This document shows, piece by piece, positions 43,125 to 51,953 of a stretch of 64,000 nucleotides of DNA. Position 1 is the first letter of the stretch. Every line of letters begins with the position of its first letter. Where the stretch lies: assembly GCF_029017505.1 (NCBI RefSeq), contig NZ_JAQGEI010000003.1, positions 124,001-188,000 on the forward strand, in the 5' to 3' direction. A program made the position numbers and the translations under genes. The notes under the pieces are model-generated. The model was not told the origin of the DNA, did not search any database, and saw only the letters and a list, made by a program, of their open reading frames with translations. Origin of the DNA: Sedimenticola hydrogenitrophicus. Its GTDB lineage: Bacteria; Pseudomonadota; Gammaproteobacteria; Chromatiales; Chromatiaceae.

Positions 43125-43239
43125 CTCCACTCCCTGGCCTGCGGTCGCAGTGCTGTGTGATAACAAAAACCACACCGAAATAGATCGGCTGCCCCGGAAT
43201 TAAATGTAGGTCTAAATCAGTGTACTTACAAATAAATTC

Positions 43240-43632
43240 CTTGGCTAACCCCCGGCTGCGCCGGCTGATTCGTCAGGTTTGGCCTGTCCATCGGTCGAAT
43301 GTCTCTGAATGAGGGATGGCGGATGGACTCTCGCCAAGACGCAAAGCACGCCAAGAAAAACTGATTTCTTCCTTTAACCTGGAAAAGCTGTTGAACCACG
43401 AAATTCACAACAAACACAAAAAGACAAAAGATTGGAGCTGAAGCCAGACTCACCCAGAAGGTGAGCGTCGTATCGCCACTATCCTATTGACAATTTTTGT
43501 GAATTTAGTGTTTTTCGTGGTTGAGTGGTAGAAGAGAGAAATTTAGTTTTAACCTTTGCGCTCTTGGCGTCTTGGCGTCTTGGCGAGAGCAATAATGCCT
43601 TACCGGTTCGGGGGCCAAGAAGGCGGCGTGGG
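43240..43632. repeat. Family C repeat region, copy 2 (with nested hairpin)
   Basis: CTCTCGCCAAGACGCAAAGC (43328) to CTTGGCGTCTTGGCGAGAG (43589), with outer flanks matching those at 12932-13348 (CCTTGGCTAACCCCCGGCT before, CTTACCGGTTCGGGGG...GAAGGCGGCGT after). In its loop, after CCTTTAACC, a different hairpin (43394-43522) is found where copy 1 has the GTAACTACTC element. An extra tandem GCGTCTTG unit is present near the right end. No gene lies in 43125-43693. Confidence 0.75.
43394..43522. repeat. AACCACGAAATTCAC hairpin nested in family C copy 2
   Basis: Arms AACCACGAAATTCACAACAA and GAATTTAGTGTTTTTCGTGGTT, AT-rich, enclosing about 85 bp. AACCACGAAA-type repeats are found in many environmental bacterial genomes; the role is unknown. 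Confidence 0.6.
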
Positions 43633-43693
43633 TATGGAAGGTGGTTCGGCCGGCAGCGGGCACCGCGGTCGCGGCGCCCGCACGGCAAGGCCT

Positions 43694-45679
43694 TTACAGG
43701 AACAGCTGCATGGCGATCATCATCACCACCAGGAACAGGATGGTCATGATGCCACCGGCACGCATGAAGTCCGGCACCCGGTAGCCGGCCGGTCCCATGA
43801 TCAGGGCGTTTACCTGATGGGTGGGGATGAGGAACGAGTTGGAGGTGGCGATGGCCACGGTGAGGGCGAATACGGCCGGATCGGCCCCGGCGCCGATGGC
43901 GATATTGACCGCCAGCGGCACCAGCAGCACGGTGGCCCCCACATTGGACATCACCAGGGTAAAGAAGGTGGCGAGGATGGCGACCGCCGCCTGGATCACC
44001 CAGATCGGTTGTGCACCCACCACTTCGAGGGTCTGCTCGGCAATCCATTTGGCGGTGCCGGTGCTCTCTACCGCCAGTCCCAGCGGGATCAGCGAGGCGA
44101 GCAGGAACACGGTCTTCCAGCTCACCGCCTCGTAGGCCTCCTCGATGGAGAGTACCCCGGAGAGGATCATCCCGATCGCCCCGGTGAGCAGGGCCACGGA
44201 GAGGCGGATGTCGGTGAACAGCACCATGGATAGGGCGATCAGGAAGAACAGGGCGGCCCAGCCCACCTTGTGCGGACGCAGCTCCTCACGCGGATACTCG
44301 GTGGTGATCACCACGAAATTGCGGTCCTTCTCCAGGCGCGCCAGCGCCTCCCAGGTGGTGTGCACCACCAGCGTATCGCCGGCGACGAACGGGATGTTGC
44401 GGATATCGTCGCCCTCGCGCATGGTCTCGCCGTTGCGGTGCAGGGCGATCATGGCGATGCCGTAGACCTTGCGCATCCACACGTCGCGGGCGCTCTTGCC
44501 GATCAGCTTGGAACCGGGGGGGATCAGCACCTCGGCGATACCGGCCTTGGTGGCGGCCAGGGACTCGGTGAAGCTGCGCAGCTCATTGCGCTTGCGGAGA
44601 CCGAAGGTCTCGACGAAGTGATCGATATTGCGCGACTCGGCGATCACCCCCAGCACCATGCCGTTCTCGATGGCGGTATCGCGGGCCAGGGTGCCCGGCC
44701 CGACCTGGCTCTCCTGGCCGGGGCGCTTGTTGGCGATGATCCGGACCTTGTACAGCGTCTCGATATCGTCCAGCTGCTTGCCCACCAGGGTGCTGCCGTC
44801 CGGCACCACCAGTTCGAACAGGCTGAAGCTGACGCCGTAAAGGTCGCGGAAGTACTGCATCGCCCCGGCCGCGGTGGTGCTGCTCTCGCTCTTGGTGGCG
44901 GGCAGCACGAAGCGCCCGGCGAGCACGAAATAGATCACCCCGGTGGCCACCAGCATCAGGCCGATGGGGGTGACGGAGAACAGTCCCCAGGCTTGCATCT
45001 TCTGTGCCTCGGGCAGGGCGATATTGGAGGTGTTGATCAGGTCATTGAGCAGGATCAGCGGTGACGACCCGACCATGGTGACGGTGCCGCCGAGGATGGC
45101 GCAGAAGCCCATGGGCATCAGCAGGCGTGACATGGGCAGGTCGGCGCGGGCGGAGATGCGCGAGACCACCGGCAGGAACAGGGCGGCAGCGCCCACGTTC
45201 TGCATGAACGAGGAGATGATGGCCACGGTGCCGGAGATGATGGGGATGATGCGCCCCTCGGTCTTGCCGCCGACCTTGAGGATGAAGGCCGCCACCTTGC
45301 TCATGATGCCGGTGCGGTCCAGCCCGGCGCCGATAATCATCACCGCGATGATGGAGATCACCGCGTTGGAGCTGAAGCCGTCGAACAGGTGCTGGGTATC
45401 CACCAGCCCGGCGCTCAGCCCCATCAGCGGGGCGGCCAGGGAGGTGAGGCCGAGTAGCACCATGATCACGATGGCGGCTACATCCACCCCTACCACCTCG
45501 AAGGCGAACAGATAGATGGTGAGTAGCAGCAGGGCGGTGACCCAGGCGATCTCGATCGTAGGGACATTCATGGCCAGCAGTGCGCCACCGACCAGGAACA
45601 GCCCGGCGGAGATGACCTGTTTCAGCGACAGCGATCGTGGCTGGGGAACTGTCTGCTCCTCGTCGGCCAGTGTGGTCAT
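43694..45679 (-). CDS. SLC13-family anion permease with TrkA-C domains
   Basis: 661-residue inner-membrane carrier of the DASS/SLC13 superfamily. Two membrane halves (about 20-205 and 420-661) surround a cytoplasmic insert with two TrkA-C (RCK_C) modules (about 225-300 and 310-395; SFSLFELVVPDGSTLVGKQLDDI and IAEVLIPPGSKLIGKSARDVW). Family hairpin motif PSFMQN is seen as IISSFMQNVGAAALFLP, and a second in the C half as SNSFLIPTHQVNALIMGPAGY. This type often moves sulfate or dicarboxylates. GGGAG precedes ATG 45679. The promoter and first 60 bases of leader are duplicated upstream of the SulP gene at 48092. Confidence 0.9.
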   Translation of the reverse strand: MTTLADEEQTVPQPRSLSLKQVISAGLFLVGGALLAMNVPTIEIAWVTALLLLTIYLFAFEVVGVDVAAIVIMVLLGLTSLAAPLMGLSAGLVDTQHLFDGFSSNAVISIIAVMIIGAGLDRTGIMSKVAAFILKVGGKTEGRIIPIISGTVAIISSFMQNVGAAALFLPVVSRISARADLPMSRLLMPMGFCAILGGTVTMVGSSPLILLNDLINTSNIALPEAQKMQAWGLFSVTPIGLMLVATGVIYFVLAGRFVLPATKSESSTTAAGAMQYFRDLYGVSFSLFELVVPDGSTLVGKQLDDIETLYKVRIIANKRPGQESQVGPGTLARDTAIENGMVLGVIAESRNIDHFVETFGLRKRNELRSFTESLAATKAGIAEVLIPPGSKLIGKSARDVWMRKVYGIAMIALHRNGETMREGDDIRNIPFVAGDTLVVHTTWEALARLEKDRNFVVITTEYPREELRPHKVGWAALFFLIALSMVLFTDIRLSVALLTGAIGMILSGVLSIEEAYEAVSWKTVFLLASLIPLGLAVESTGTAKWIAEQTLEVVGAQPIWVIQAAVAILATFFTLVMSNVGATVLLVPLAVNIAIGAGADPAVFALTVAIATSNSFLIPTHQVNALIMGPAGYRVPDFMRAGGIMTILFLVVMMIAMQLFL

Positions 45680-45920
45680 GTAAACGCTCCCGAAATATCT
45701 ATATTGATTTGTGCTATCGGAAAATCTGATGCCCCGGTGCCGGGTGGTTTGACTCCGACAATTTCCCGTCCGGTCCCCGGGGGGATGCCGGCCTGCACAC
45801 AGCCGAACCCGACACGCGCTGTGAACACAGTCCGCCGGGTAGCCTGACGCTATAAGCTGTTGATTATTGGGCTTCTGGAACGAGTGATCAGCAGCAGCCG
45901 ATGTTCCGAAGTGAAAAGAT

Positions 45921-45949
45921 ACTATAAATCATAAGGCCATTCTAATTTA
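45921..45949 (-). promoter_or_regulatory. Promoter of the SLC13 gene, twin of the SulP promoter
   Basis: On the minus strand TAAATT-N17-TATAGT, embedded in TAAATTAGAAxxxxCTTAT. The spacer length, both hexamers, and about 60 bases after the -10 box match 50084-50112. The leader to the ATG is about 240 bases, long enough for regulation at RNA level. The poor -35 hexamer suggests an activator. Confidence 0.55.
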
Positions 45950-46012
45950 TAAAATTACGGGTAGCGCAAACTGCTACTTATGAGACTGGGCCCCGTCCCC
46001 GTCCCCGTCGCG

Positions 46013-46495
46013 TTACCACAGACCCTGTATGCCTTGTTCCAGGTCGAGCAGATACTGCTTCACCCGGATGCCGCCGCCAAAGCCGGTCAGGCTGCCGTCG
46101 GCGCCGATCACCCGATGACAGGGGATGACGATCGGCAGCGGGTTGCGCCCGTTGGCGGCGCCCACCGCGCGCACGGCCGTCGGCCGGCCAACCTGTCGGG
46201 CGATGTCGGCATAACTGCGGGTCTCGCCGTAGGGGATCGACCGCAGGGCGTTCAGGACGGCGAGTTGGAACGTTGTGCCGTGGGGGCGCAACGGCAGATC
46301 GAAAGTGCTTCGGTCACCAGCGAAATACTCGGCGAGCTGCGCCCGGGCCGTGGCGAAGGGCTGCGCATCCCGCCGCCAGTCCGCTCCCGGTTCGAGCCGT
46401 CCCTTGCCCTCTGGAAAGCCGATCAGTTCGAGACCCTGTTCGTCCCCCGCCAGTAACAGGGGGCCGATGGGGCTGTGGTAGTAGTCGTATTTCAT
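46013..46495 (-). CDS. ogt: Methylated-DNA-[protein]-cysteine S-methyltransferase
   Basis: 160-residue suicide repair protein that removes alkyl groups from O6 of guanine. The acceptor is C126 in [10 protein letters not shown], followed by [13 protein letters not shown]; the helix-turn-helix region is [28 protein letters not shown] with the arginine finger. Length matches Ogt rather than full Ada. It follows the Ada/AlkA fusion gene after 6 bp, so the two alkylation-repair functions are one operon. Confidence 0.94.
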   Translation of the reverse strand: MKYDYYHSPIGPLLLAGDEQGLELIGFPEGKGRLEPGADWRRDAQPFATARAQLAEYFAGDRSTFDLPLRPHGTTFQLAVLNALRSIPYGETRSYADIARQVGRPTAVRAVGAANGRNPLPIVIPCHRVIGADGSLTGFGGGIRVKQYLLDLEQGIQGLW

Positions 46496-46501
46496 CTCAG
46501 A

Positions 46502-47938
46502 TTACCCGTTGAGTTGTGCGGCGGCTCGCCACAGGTGCATGCCGGCATAGGCGCGCCAGGGTCGCCAGTCGGCGGATCGTTCCAGCAGCGCGGCCGCGTT
46601 CCGGTCACCGTACAGCCGCTGGGCCACCTTGAGCAGGACCAGATCGGAGTGCAGGAAGGCGTCCGGATCTGACAGCACGCGCAGGGCGATATAGCCGGCG
46701 GTCCATTCGCCGATCCCCTTGATGGCGATCAGCGATTCACGCAGGCTGTCCGCCTCGACCCAGCGGTCCAGGTTTACCGTGCCCCCGGTCACCGCGCCGG
46801 CCAGTTCAATGATGGCGCGCGCGCGCGCCTGCGGCATGGGGAGGTCTGTCGGGGCGGCGCGCATCAGCTGCCGCGGCGTGGGGAACAGGGTGACATCGCC
46901 ACTGCGTTCACCAAAGCGCGCGGCGATGCGTCCCATCACCGTGGTGGCGCCGATCACGGATATCTGCTGTCCCACGATCGCCCGCACCGCCAGCTCGAAA
47001 CCGTCCCAGCCGCCGGGTACGCGGATGCCGGGGTGCTCGTGCTGCAGGCGTTGCAACACCGGATCGCGTGACAGGGTTCCGTCGATCTCCCGTGGATCGG
47101 CATTCAGGTCGAACAGGATGCGCAGCCGTTCCACCAGGCTGTAGAGCGCAGCCGTGGAGGGCAGGGTGAGGCGACACACCAGCGCCTGCTCGGTGGGGTG
47201 GTCGTTGACCTCGATATGGCCGACCTGGCCGTCCAGCGCGATATGCCGGTGCCAGGCCCCGTCGCTCACCCACTCCACGCCGGGAACGGCCCGTTTGGCC
47301 AGAAACGCCGCGATCGATTCCCAGCAGTAGGGGGCGCGGTAAGGCAGGTGGATAACCAGCGGGTCGCCGGCGGCCGGGCCGGCACCGGCCCGTAGCACTG
47401 AGGGTGGCCGGCCATAGACCTGGCGGAAGTGGTCGTTGAAACGGCGCACACTGCCGTAACCGGCCGCCATGGCCACCTCGGTCATGGAGAGGCCGGTCTC
47501 GTTGATCAGCTTTTTGGCGAACTGTAGGCGCCGGGTCTTGGCGACGGCGAGGGGCGGGGCGCCGAGGTGGCGCCGGAACAGGCGGCCGAGATGACGGCTG
47601 GTGATGCCTAGCCGGTCGGCCAGGGCGCTGACCGAGGATTGGTCGAGCGCCCCTTCCTGGATCAGCCGCAGCGCCCGGGTGACGGTGGTGGAGGTGCCGT
47701 GCCAGGCCGGTGTGCCCGGTGCCGCTTCAGGCCGGCAGCGCAGGCAGGGGCGGAAACCCGCCTCCGAGGCGGCCGCGGCGGAGCGGAAAAAGGTGATGTT
47801 CTCCACCTTCGGCAGCCGGGCGGGGCAGATGGGGCGACAATAGATGCCGGTGCTTTTCACTCCGACATAGAAGCGTCCGTCGAAGCGGGGGTCCCGGGTC
47901 TGCCGTGCCTGCTCGCATGTGGTGAGGTCCAACTCCAT
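46502..47938 (-). CDS. Ada-type regulator fused to AlkA 3-methyladenine DNA glycosylase
   Basis: 478-residue fusion. N-terminal Ada zinc domain with C34, C38, C65 and C68 (C34 is the likely methyl-phosphotriester acceptor); AraC-type helix-turn-helix (about 85-185, MTEVAMAAGYGSVRRFNDHFRQVYGRPPS); AlkA N-terminal domain (about 195-290); glycosylase domain (about 300-478) with the helix-hairpin-helix IKGIGEWTAGYIAL and catalytic aspartate near D432 in FLHSDLV. So it can sense methylated DNA backbone, activate its own operon and excise alkylated bases. Followed by ogt. Confidence 0.93.
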   Translation of the reverse strand: MELDLTTCEQARQTRDPRFDGRFYVGVKSTGIYCRPICPARLPKVENITFFRSAAAASEAGFRPCLRCRPEAAPGTPAWHGTSTTVTRALRLIQEGALDQSSVSALADRLGITSRHLGRLFRRHLGAPPLAVAKTRRLQFAKKLINETGLSMTEVAMAAGYGSVRRFNDHFRQVYGRPPSVLRAGAGPAAGDPLVIHLPYRAPYCWESIAAFLAKRAVPGVEWVSDGAWHRHIALDGQVGHIEVNDHPTEQALVCRLTLPSTAALYSLVERLRILFDLNADPREIDGTLSRDPVLQRLQHEHPGIRVPGGWDGFELAVRAIVGQQISVIGATTVMGRIAARFGERSGDVTLFPTPRQLMRAAPTDLPMPQARARAIIELAGAVTGGTVNLDRWVEADSLRESLIAIKGIGEWTAGYIALRVLSDPDAFLHSDLVLLKVAQRLYGDRNAAALLERSADWRPWRAYAGMHLWRAAAQLNG

Positions 47939-48091
47939 TGCCGCCGCCTGTCTTGCCTGTTTCGCTCATCATAGGGCAGCGATCGGAGCGGTGCTAGCCG
48001 GAATCGGACCTCTATTCCGGGGTGGCCGGCGAGTGTGATTCGGAGTTCAGTTCCAGACGCCGGGCGGGCCACCGGTCATGGCACCGGACGG

Positions 48092-49861
48092 CTACTGCGC
48101 CGGGGCACCCCGGCACTCCTGGAAGATGTGATGCTCACAGCCCGCGCAGATCGATTTATCCAGCTTGTGATAGATGGCGTGCATGGCGGCATTCTTCGAC
48201 TGGAAGATATTGCGGTCGCCGATCACTTCCAGATCCCCACCCCGTTCCAGCGAGTCCCACAACCGCTCCTTGACGTTGATCAGGTAGAGCTTTCCGCCCG
48301 CGTCCTTGCGACGTTGCGCCTCCTCGACCAGGGCGTGTCCCCCCTGCAGGTCGACAAAGTTGATGCCGCTGGCGATGATGGCCAGGTGCTTCTTCTCCGG
48401 GTGATTGGCGCGGATGCGATCGAACCGCTCCTGCAGATGGTTGACCGAGCCAAAGAACAGGGAGCCGTCGATACGGATGATCTTCAGCTGCTTGCACTCC
48501 GGCAGATCGGGATCACTGGAGAAGGCGTGTTTGTAGAGGCGGTGGTCGGGCACCCGGGTAACGATATTGGGCTTGGAGACCCGCTCCAGGTAGAGCACCA
48601 GGGAGAGCAGGACGCCGGCGAAGATGGCGAATTCCAGCTCCAGGAACATGGCGCTGAACAGGGTTACCAGCAGCACCGCGCTTTCGCGCTTGGAGGACTT
48701 CAGGACATGACTGATCTCCTTGAAGTCGATCAGGCCCCAGGCCACCAGGAACAGGATGCCGGCCATGGCCGCCTTCGGCAGATAGGCGGCGTAGGGGGCG
48801 ACCAGCAGCACGACCACCATCAGCAGCAGGGCGGCAAAGATGGCCGCCAGGGGCGTCCTGGCGCCGGCCTGATAATTCAGCCCGCTGCGGTTGAACGAAC
48901 CGGTGGCCACGTAACCGGAGAAGAAGGCACCGGCGATATTGGACAGCCCCTGGCCAATGAACTCCTGGTTGCCGTTGATGCGATAACCGCCCCGAGCGGC
49001 GATGGAGCGGCCGATGGAGACCGCCTCGGTCAGCGCGAACAGGGTCACCGCCAGGGCGGTGGGGGCCAGGTCCTTGACGTTCTGGAACGACAGCTCCGGT
49101 GCCGACAGCGGCGGCAGGGTGGCCGGCAGGGCGCCGACGGTCGGTATATGGGTAATCGATGGCCCGAACCAGGTATCCAGCAACAGCGACACCAGGGTAC
49201 CGGTGAGCATGGCGGCGATCATGTAGGGGATGCGCGGCAGCCAGCGCTTGAAGGCGATACCGGAGAGCAGGGTGATCAGGGCGATGCCGGTCACCCAGGG
49301 ATTGATCTCCGGGAGATACCGCGAGAAGTTGAACAGAATCTCATGCAGATGGCCGTCACTGTCCATTTCGACGCCGAAAAAGTGCTTCAGCTGTTTGGCG
49401 GAAATCAGCACCGCGGCGCCCGCGGTGAAGCCGATGATGACCGAGTGGGAGATGAAGTTGACCAGCGCGCCCATGCGCGCCAGGCCCAGGGCCAGTTCAA
49501 ACATGCCCACCATGAAGGTGAGGGTGAGGGCGAGGGTGATGTAATCGGCACTGCCCGGTATGGCATAGACCGACAGGGCGGAGAACAGCACCACCGAGGC
49601 GGCGGTGGTGGGTCCCGAAACCAGGTGTTTCGAGGAACCGAACAGGGCGGCGATGATCGCCGGCACCATGCCCGCGTAGAGACCGTATTCCGGTGGCATG
49701 CCGGCGATGGTGGCGAAGGCCACGCCTTGCGGCAGGACGACGATGGCGCCGGTGAGGGCGGCAATCAGATCGGCGCGCAGGTCGCGTTTGTCGATATTGG
49801 GAAGCCAGTGGGTGAACGGGAGCAGGAAGCTCCAGGCGGGATGAAGTGCCGAAATACGCAT
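48092..49861 (-). CDS. SulP-family anion transporter with STAS domain
   Basis: 589 residues. The membrane domain (about 20-420) has the SulP signature region DLIAALTGAIVVLPQGVAFATIAGMPPEYGLYAGMVPAI, and GYVATGSFNRSGLNYQAGARTPLA. The STAS domain (about 450-560) contains LKIIRIDGSLFFGSVNHL. The end adds a cysteine-rich piece CAGCEHHIFQEC (four Cys/His-type ligands in 12 residues) not found in typical SulP carriers, possibly a metal site. Substrates in the family are sulfate, bicarbonate or other anions. The promoter matches that of the SLC13 gene. Confidence 0.9.
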   Translation of the reverse strand: MRISALHPAWSFLLPFTHWLPNIDKRDLRADLIAALTGAIVVLPQGVAFATIAGMPPEYGLYAGMVPAIIAALFGSSKHLVSGPTTAASVVLFSALSVYAIPGSADYITLALTLTFMVGMFELALGLARMGALVNFISHSVIIGFTAGAAVLISAKQLKHFFGVEMDSDGHLHEILFNFSRYLPEINPWVTGIALITLLSGIAFKRWLPRIPYMIAAMLTGTLVSLLLDTWFGPSITHIPTVGALPATLPPLSAPELSFQNVKDLAPTALAVTLFALTEAVSIGRSIAARGGYRINGNQEFIGQGLSNIAGAFFSGYVATGSFNRSGLNYQAGARTPLAAIFAALLLMVVVLLVAPYAAYLPKAAMAGILFLVAWGLIDFKEISHVLKSSKRESAVLLVTLFSAMFLELEFAIFAGVLLSLVLYLERVSKPNIVTRVPDHRLYKHAFSSDPDLPECKQLKIIRIDGSLFFGSVNHLQERFDRIRANHPEKKHLAIIASGINFVDLQGGHALVEEAQRRKDAGGKLYLINVKERLWDSLERGGDLEVIGDRNIFQSKNAAMHAIYHKLDKSICAGCEHHIFQECRGAPAQ

Positions 49862-50083
49862 CTAATCTTTGTGATTACCTCGTGTCCAAGCGAAATGAGA
49901 GACTACCCTGCAGGGTAAATCGACCATCTGCCGGACACGCCGTGGCTATCGCAGTCGTTTCCGGAGTGAATGGGATTCACCACCGGGACAGGCGTCAGTC
50001 CGGGCAGATTGGGGCGTTAAGTTGTTGATTCTTCAGCATCCAGAACGGATTAATGGGCGCGCTGATGTTTCGCTGCCTACCAT

Positions 50084-50112
50084 ACTATAATCAATAAGAC
50101 TTTTCTAATTTA
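50084..50112 (-). promoter_or_regulatory. Promoter of the SulP gene, twin of the SLC13 promoter
   Basis: TAAATT-N17-TATAGT on the minus strand, in the same TAAATTAGAA...CTTAT frame as 45921-45949. Downstream, CGAAACATCAGCGCGC and GAATCAACAACTTA correspond to GGAACATCGGCTGCTGC and TAATCAACAGCTTA in the SLC13 leader. The leader to ATG 49861 is about 220 bases and carries no gene. Confidence 0.55.
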
Positions 50113-50175
50113 TTAATGTTACTGTCAGGTTAACCTGGAGCTTATACCTCGGCGCCAGGTACCTGTCTGAATCGC

Positions 50176-50358
50176 TTACTCCGCCGACACGCTGCGCTTG
50201 TAGACAGCCTCTGCGATGGCCAGCAGTTCCGCTTCGCTCATCTCCGGGTAGAGGGTGCGGGCCACCTGCATGCCGATCTCCAACTGGCCGTCGCGGCACA
50301 GCCCCGAGATAGCGGCCTGTTCCAGCGCTTCGAGAATGGTGGCGGTTTGCTTGTCCAT
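50176..50358 (-). CDS. Hypothetical small protein, 60 residues
   Basis: Acidic, alanine- and leucine-rich, predicted all-helical (two helices around MDKQTATILEALEQAA and EAELLAIAEAVYKR). The frame has normal codon use and ends just before the SulP promoter region; no ribosome site is evident before ATG 50358. I do not recognise a family. It could be the last gene of the pta-ackA direction, but repeats separate them. Confidence 0.45.
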   Translation of the reverse strand: MDKQTATILEALEQAAISGLCRDGQLEIGMQVARTLYPEMSEAELLAIAEAVYKRSVSAE

Positions 50359-50417
50359 AGACGTGGTCAGTTCAAGTATCCAGGATTGGATTGTATCACC
50401 CGTTTTGTCCCCTGGTG

Positions 50418-50536
50418 AAAATCGCCACTTGGTAGGGTGGGCACGCTTTTTGTGCCCACGCGGAAGGTGCGGCATGGGACAAAAAGGTGGGCACAGACCA
50501 CGTGCCCACCCTGCGCGACTGCAAAGTGACGATTTT
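50418..50536. repeat. GTAGGGTGGGCACG palindrome inside an AAAATCGCCACTT palindrome
   Basis: Outer arms AAAATCGCCACTT and AAGTGACGATTTT enclose an inner unit from GTAGGGTGGGCACGC to GTGCCCACCCTGC (50432-50513). Another nested repeat, of different sequence from those at 18 and 24 kb. Confidence 0.6.
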
Positions 50537-50556
50537 GTGGATTTTTTGAAGGGCTG

Positions 50557-50630
50557 GTAGGGGCAGGCCCCTGTGCCTGCCCGGGTCGCTGGCACGGTGA
50601 ACACAAGGGCAACCACGGGGGTGCCCCTAC
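50557..50630. repeat. GTAGGGGCAGGCCCC palindrome
   Basis: Hairpin unit from GTAGGGGCAGGCCCCTGTGC to GGGGGTGCCCCTAC, like the one at 17573-17647. Lies between ackA and the small gene; the gap 50359-50747 shows no gene otherwise. Confidence 0.55.
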
Positions 50631-50747
50631 TGGATGGTGAATTTTCTGGTGGGACGGTAGGGGCCGGCCAATCCAGTGCATAGGGCGCCCCATGGGCGCC
50701 GTTATCGGCGTGCGAACCTTGGTGGATCGCCGTCGCGGTGGCCCGTG

Positions 50748-51953
50748 CTACTTTCTCGAATCGATCAGCGCCTGTGCACAACGCGCAATTTCCAGCTCTT
50801 CGTTGGTGGGGACCACCAGCAATCTGACCCTTGAATCGGCCGTGTGCAGGGGCAGGATGATGTTTGTCGTTGCCTGATCTTCAACGGCAACCTCAATGCC
50901 CAGCCCCTCCAGCCCGCCGCAGATCTGCCGCCGCAGCGCGCCGTCATGCTCGCCGATGCCGCCGGTGAACAGGATGGCGTCGACCCGGCCCAGGGCGGCG
51001 TAGTAACTGCCGATGCTCTTTTTCACCCGGTAGGCGAACATGGCACGGGCCAGCTGCGCCTGGGCGTCGCCATGCGCGGCCTTATCGGCCACCTCGCGCA
51101 TGTCACTGGAACCACAGACCCCCTTGAGCCCGCTCTCCCGGTTCAGCAGCCGCTCCAGCTGCTGTGCCGTCATGCCGCTCTCGCGCAGCAGGTAGAAGTG
51201 CAGCGCCGGGTCGATATCGCCGCAGCGGGTGCCCATCATCAGCCCCTCCAGTGGCGTCATGCCCATGCTGGTGTCAATGCAGTGCCCGGCCTGGATGGCA
51301 CTGGCGCTGCAGCCGTTGCCCAGGTGCAGGGTGATCAGGTTGAGGCTGTCGAGTGGCCGGCCCAGATATTCCGCCGCCTGCTTGGCGACAAAGTGGTGCG
51401 AGGTGCCGTGAAAGCCGTAGCGGCGCACCCGGTAGTTGCGGTAGAGCCGTTCCGGCAGTGCGTAGTGGTAGGCGTGGGCCGGCATGGTCTGGTGAAAGGC
51501 GGTATCGAAAACCGCCACCTGTGGGACCGAGGGAGAGAGCGCCAGAGTCACTTCGATCCCCTCCAGGTTGGCCGGATTGTGCAGCGGCGCCAGCGGGATC
51601 ATCTCGCGAATCGCGTCGACTACCGCCTGGTCGATCAGCACTGGCTGGCTGAACTTTTCACCGCCATGCACTACCCGGTGACCAATCGCGTCCAACTGAT
51701 CCAGCGAGGCCAGTACGCCGCTCTCGCCGAGCTGCCGTACCACCTGCTCCAGGGCCTGGTGATGATTGGCGGTGGTACAGGGGAGCTCACGGGTACGCTG
51801 GTCACCGGAGGCATCGCGCCACTGCAGCTGGTGGCGGCCGTCCGTCTCGCCGATCCGCTCCAGCAGCCCCGCGGCCAGAGGCTGCTGCCGCTGCATATCG
51901 AACAGCTGGTACTTGATGGAAGAGCTGCCCGCGTTGATCACCAGTATGCTCAC
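50748..51953 (-). CDS. ackA: Acetate kinase
   Basis: 401-residue enzyme of the ASKHA fold converting acetyl phosphate and ADP to acetate and ATP. Signatures: LVINAGSSSIKYQLFD (4-19), HRVVHGGEKFSQPVLID (about 112-128), VFDTAFHQTMPAHAYHYALP, and HLGNGCSASAIQAGHCIDTSMGMTPLEGLMMGTRCGDIDP. Length is typical (about 400). Overlaps the pta stop by four bases, so the Pta-AckA acetate pathway is one operon with the order pta-ackA. Confidence 0.97.
   Translation of the reverse strand: MSILVINAGSSSIKYQLFDMQRQQPLAAGLLERIGETDGRHQLQWRDASGDQRTRELPCTTANHHQALEQVVRQLGESGVLASLDQLDAIGHRVVHGGEKFSQPVLIDQAVVDAIREMIPLAPLHNPANLEGIEVTLALSPSVPQVAVFDTAFHQTMPAHAYHYALPERLYRNYRVRRYGFHGTSHHFVAKQAAEYLGRPLDSLNLITLHLGNGCSASAIQAGHCIDTSMGMTPLEGLMMGTRCGDIDPALHFYLLRESGMTAQQLERLLNRESGLKGVCGSSDMREVADKAAHGDAQAQLARAMFAYRVKKSIGSYYAALGRVDAILFTGGIGEHDGALRRQICGGLEGLGIEVAVEDQATTNIILPLHTADSRVRLLVVPTNEELEIARCAQALIDSRK

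Noticed and set aside
45680-45926. The SLC13 leader as a known riboswitch.
   Set aside because: Long enough and partly shared with the SulP leader, but I cannot recognise the conserved core of any known class; covariance analysis would be needed.
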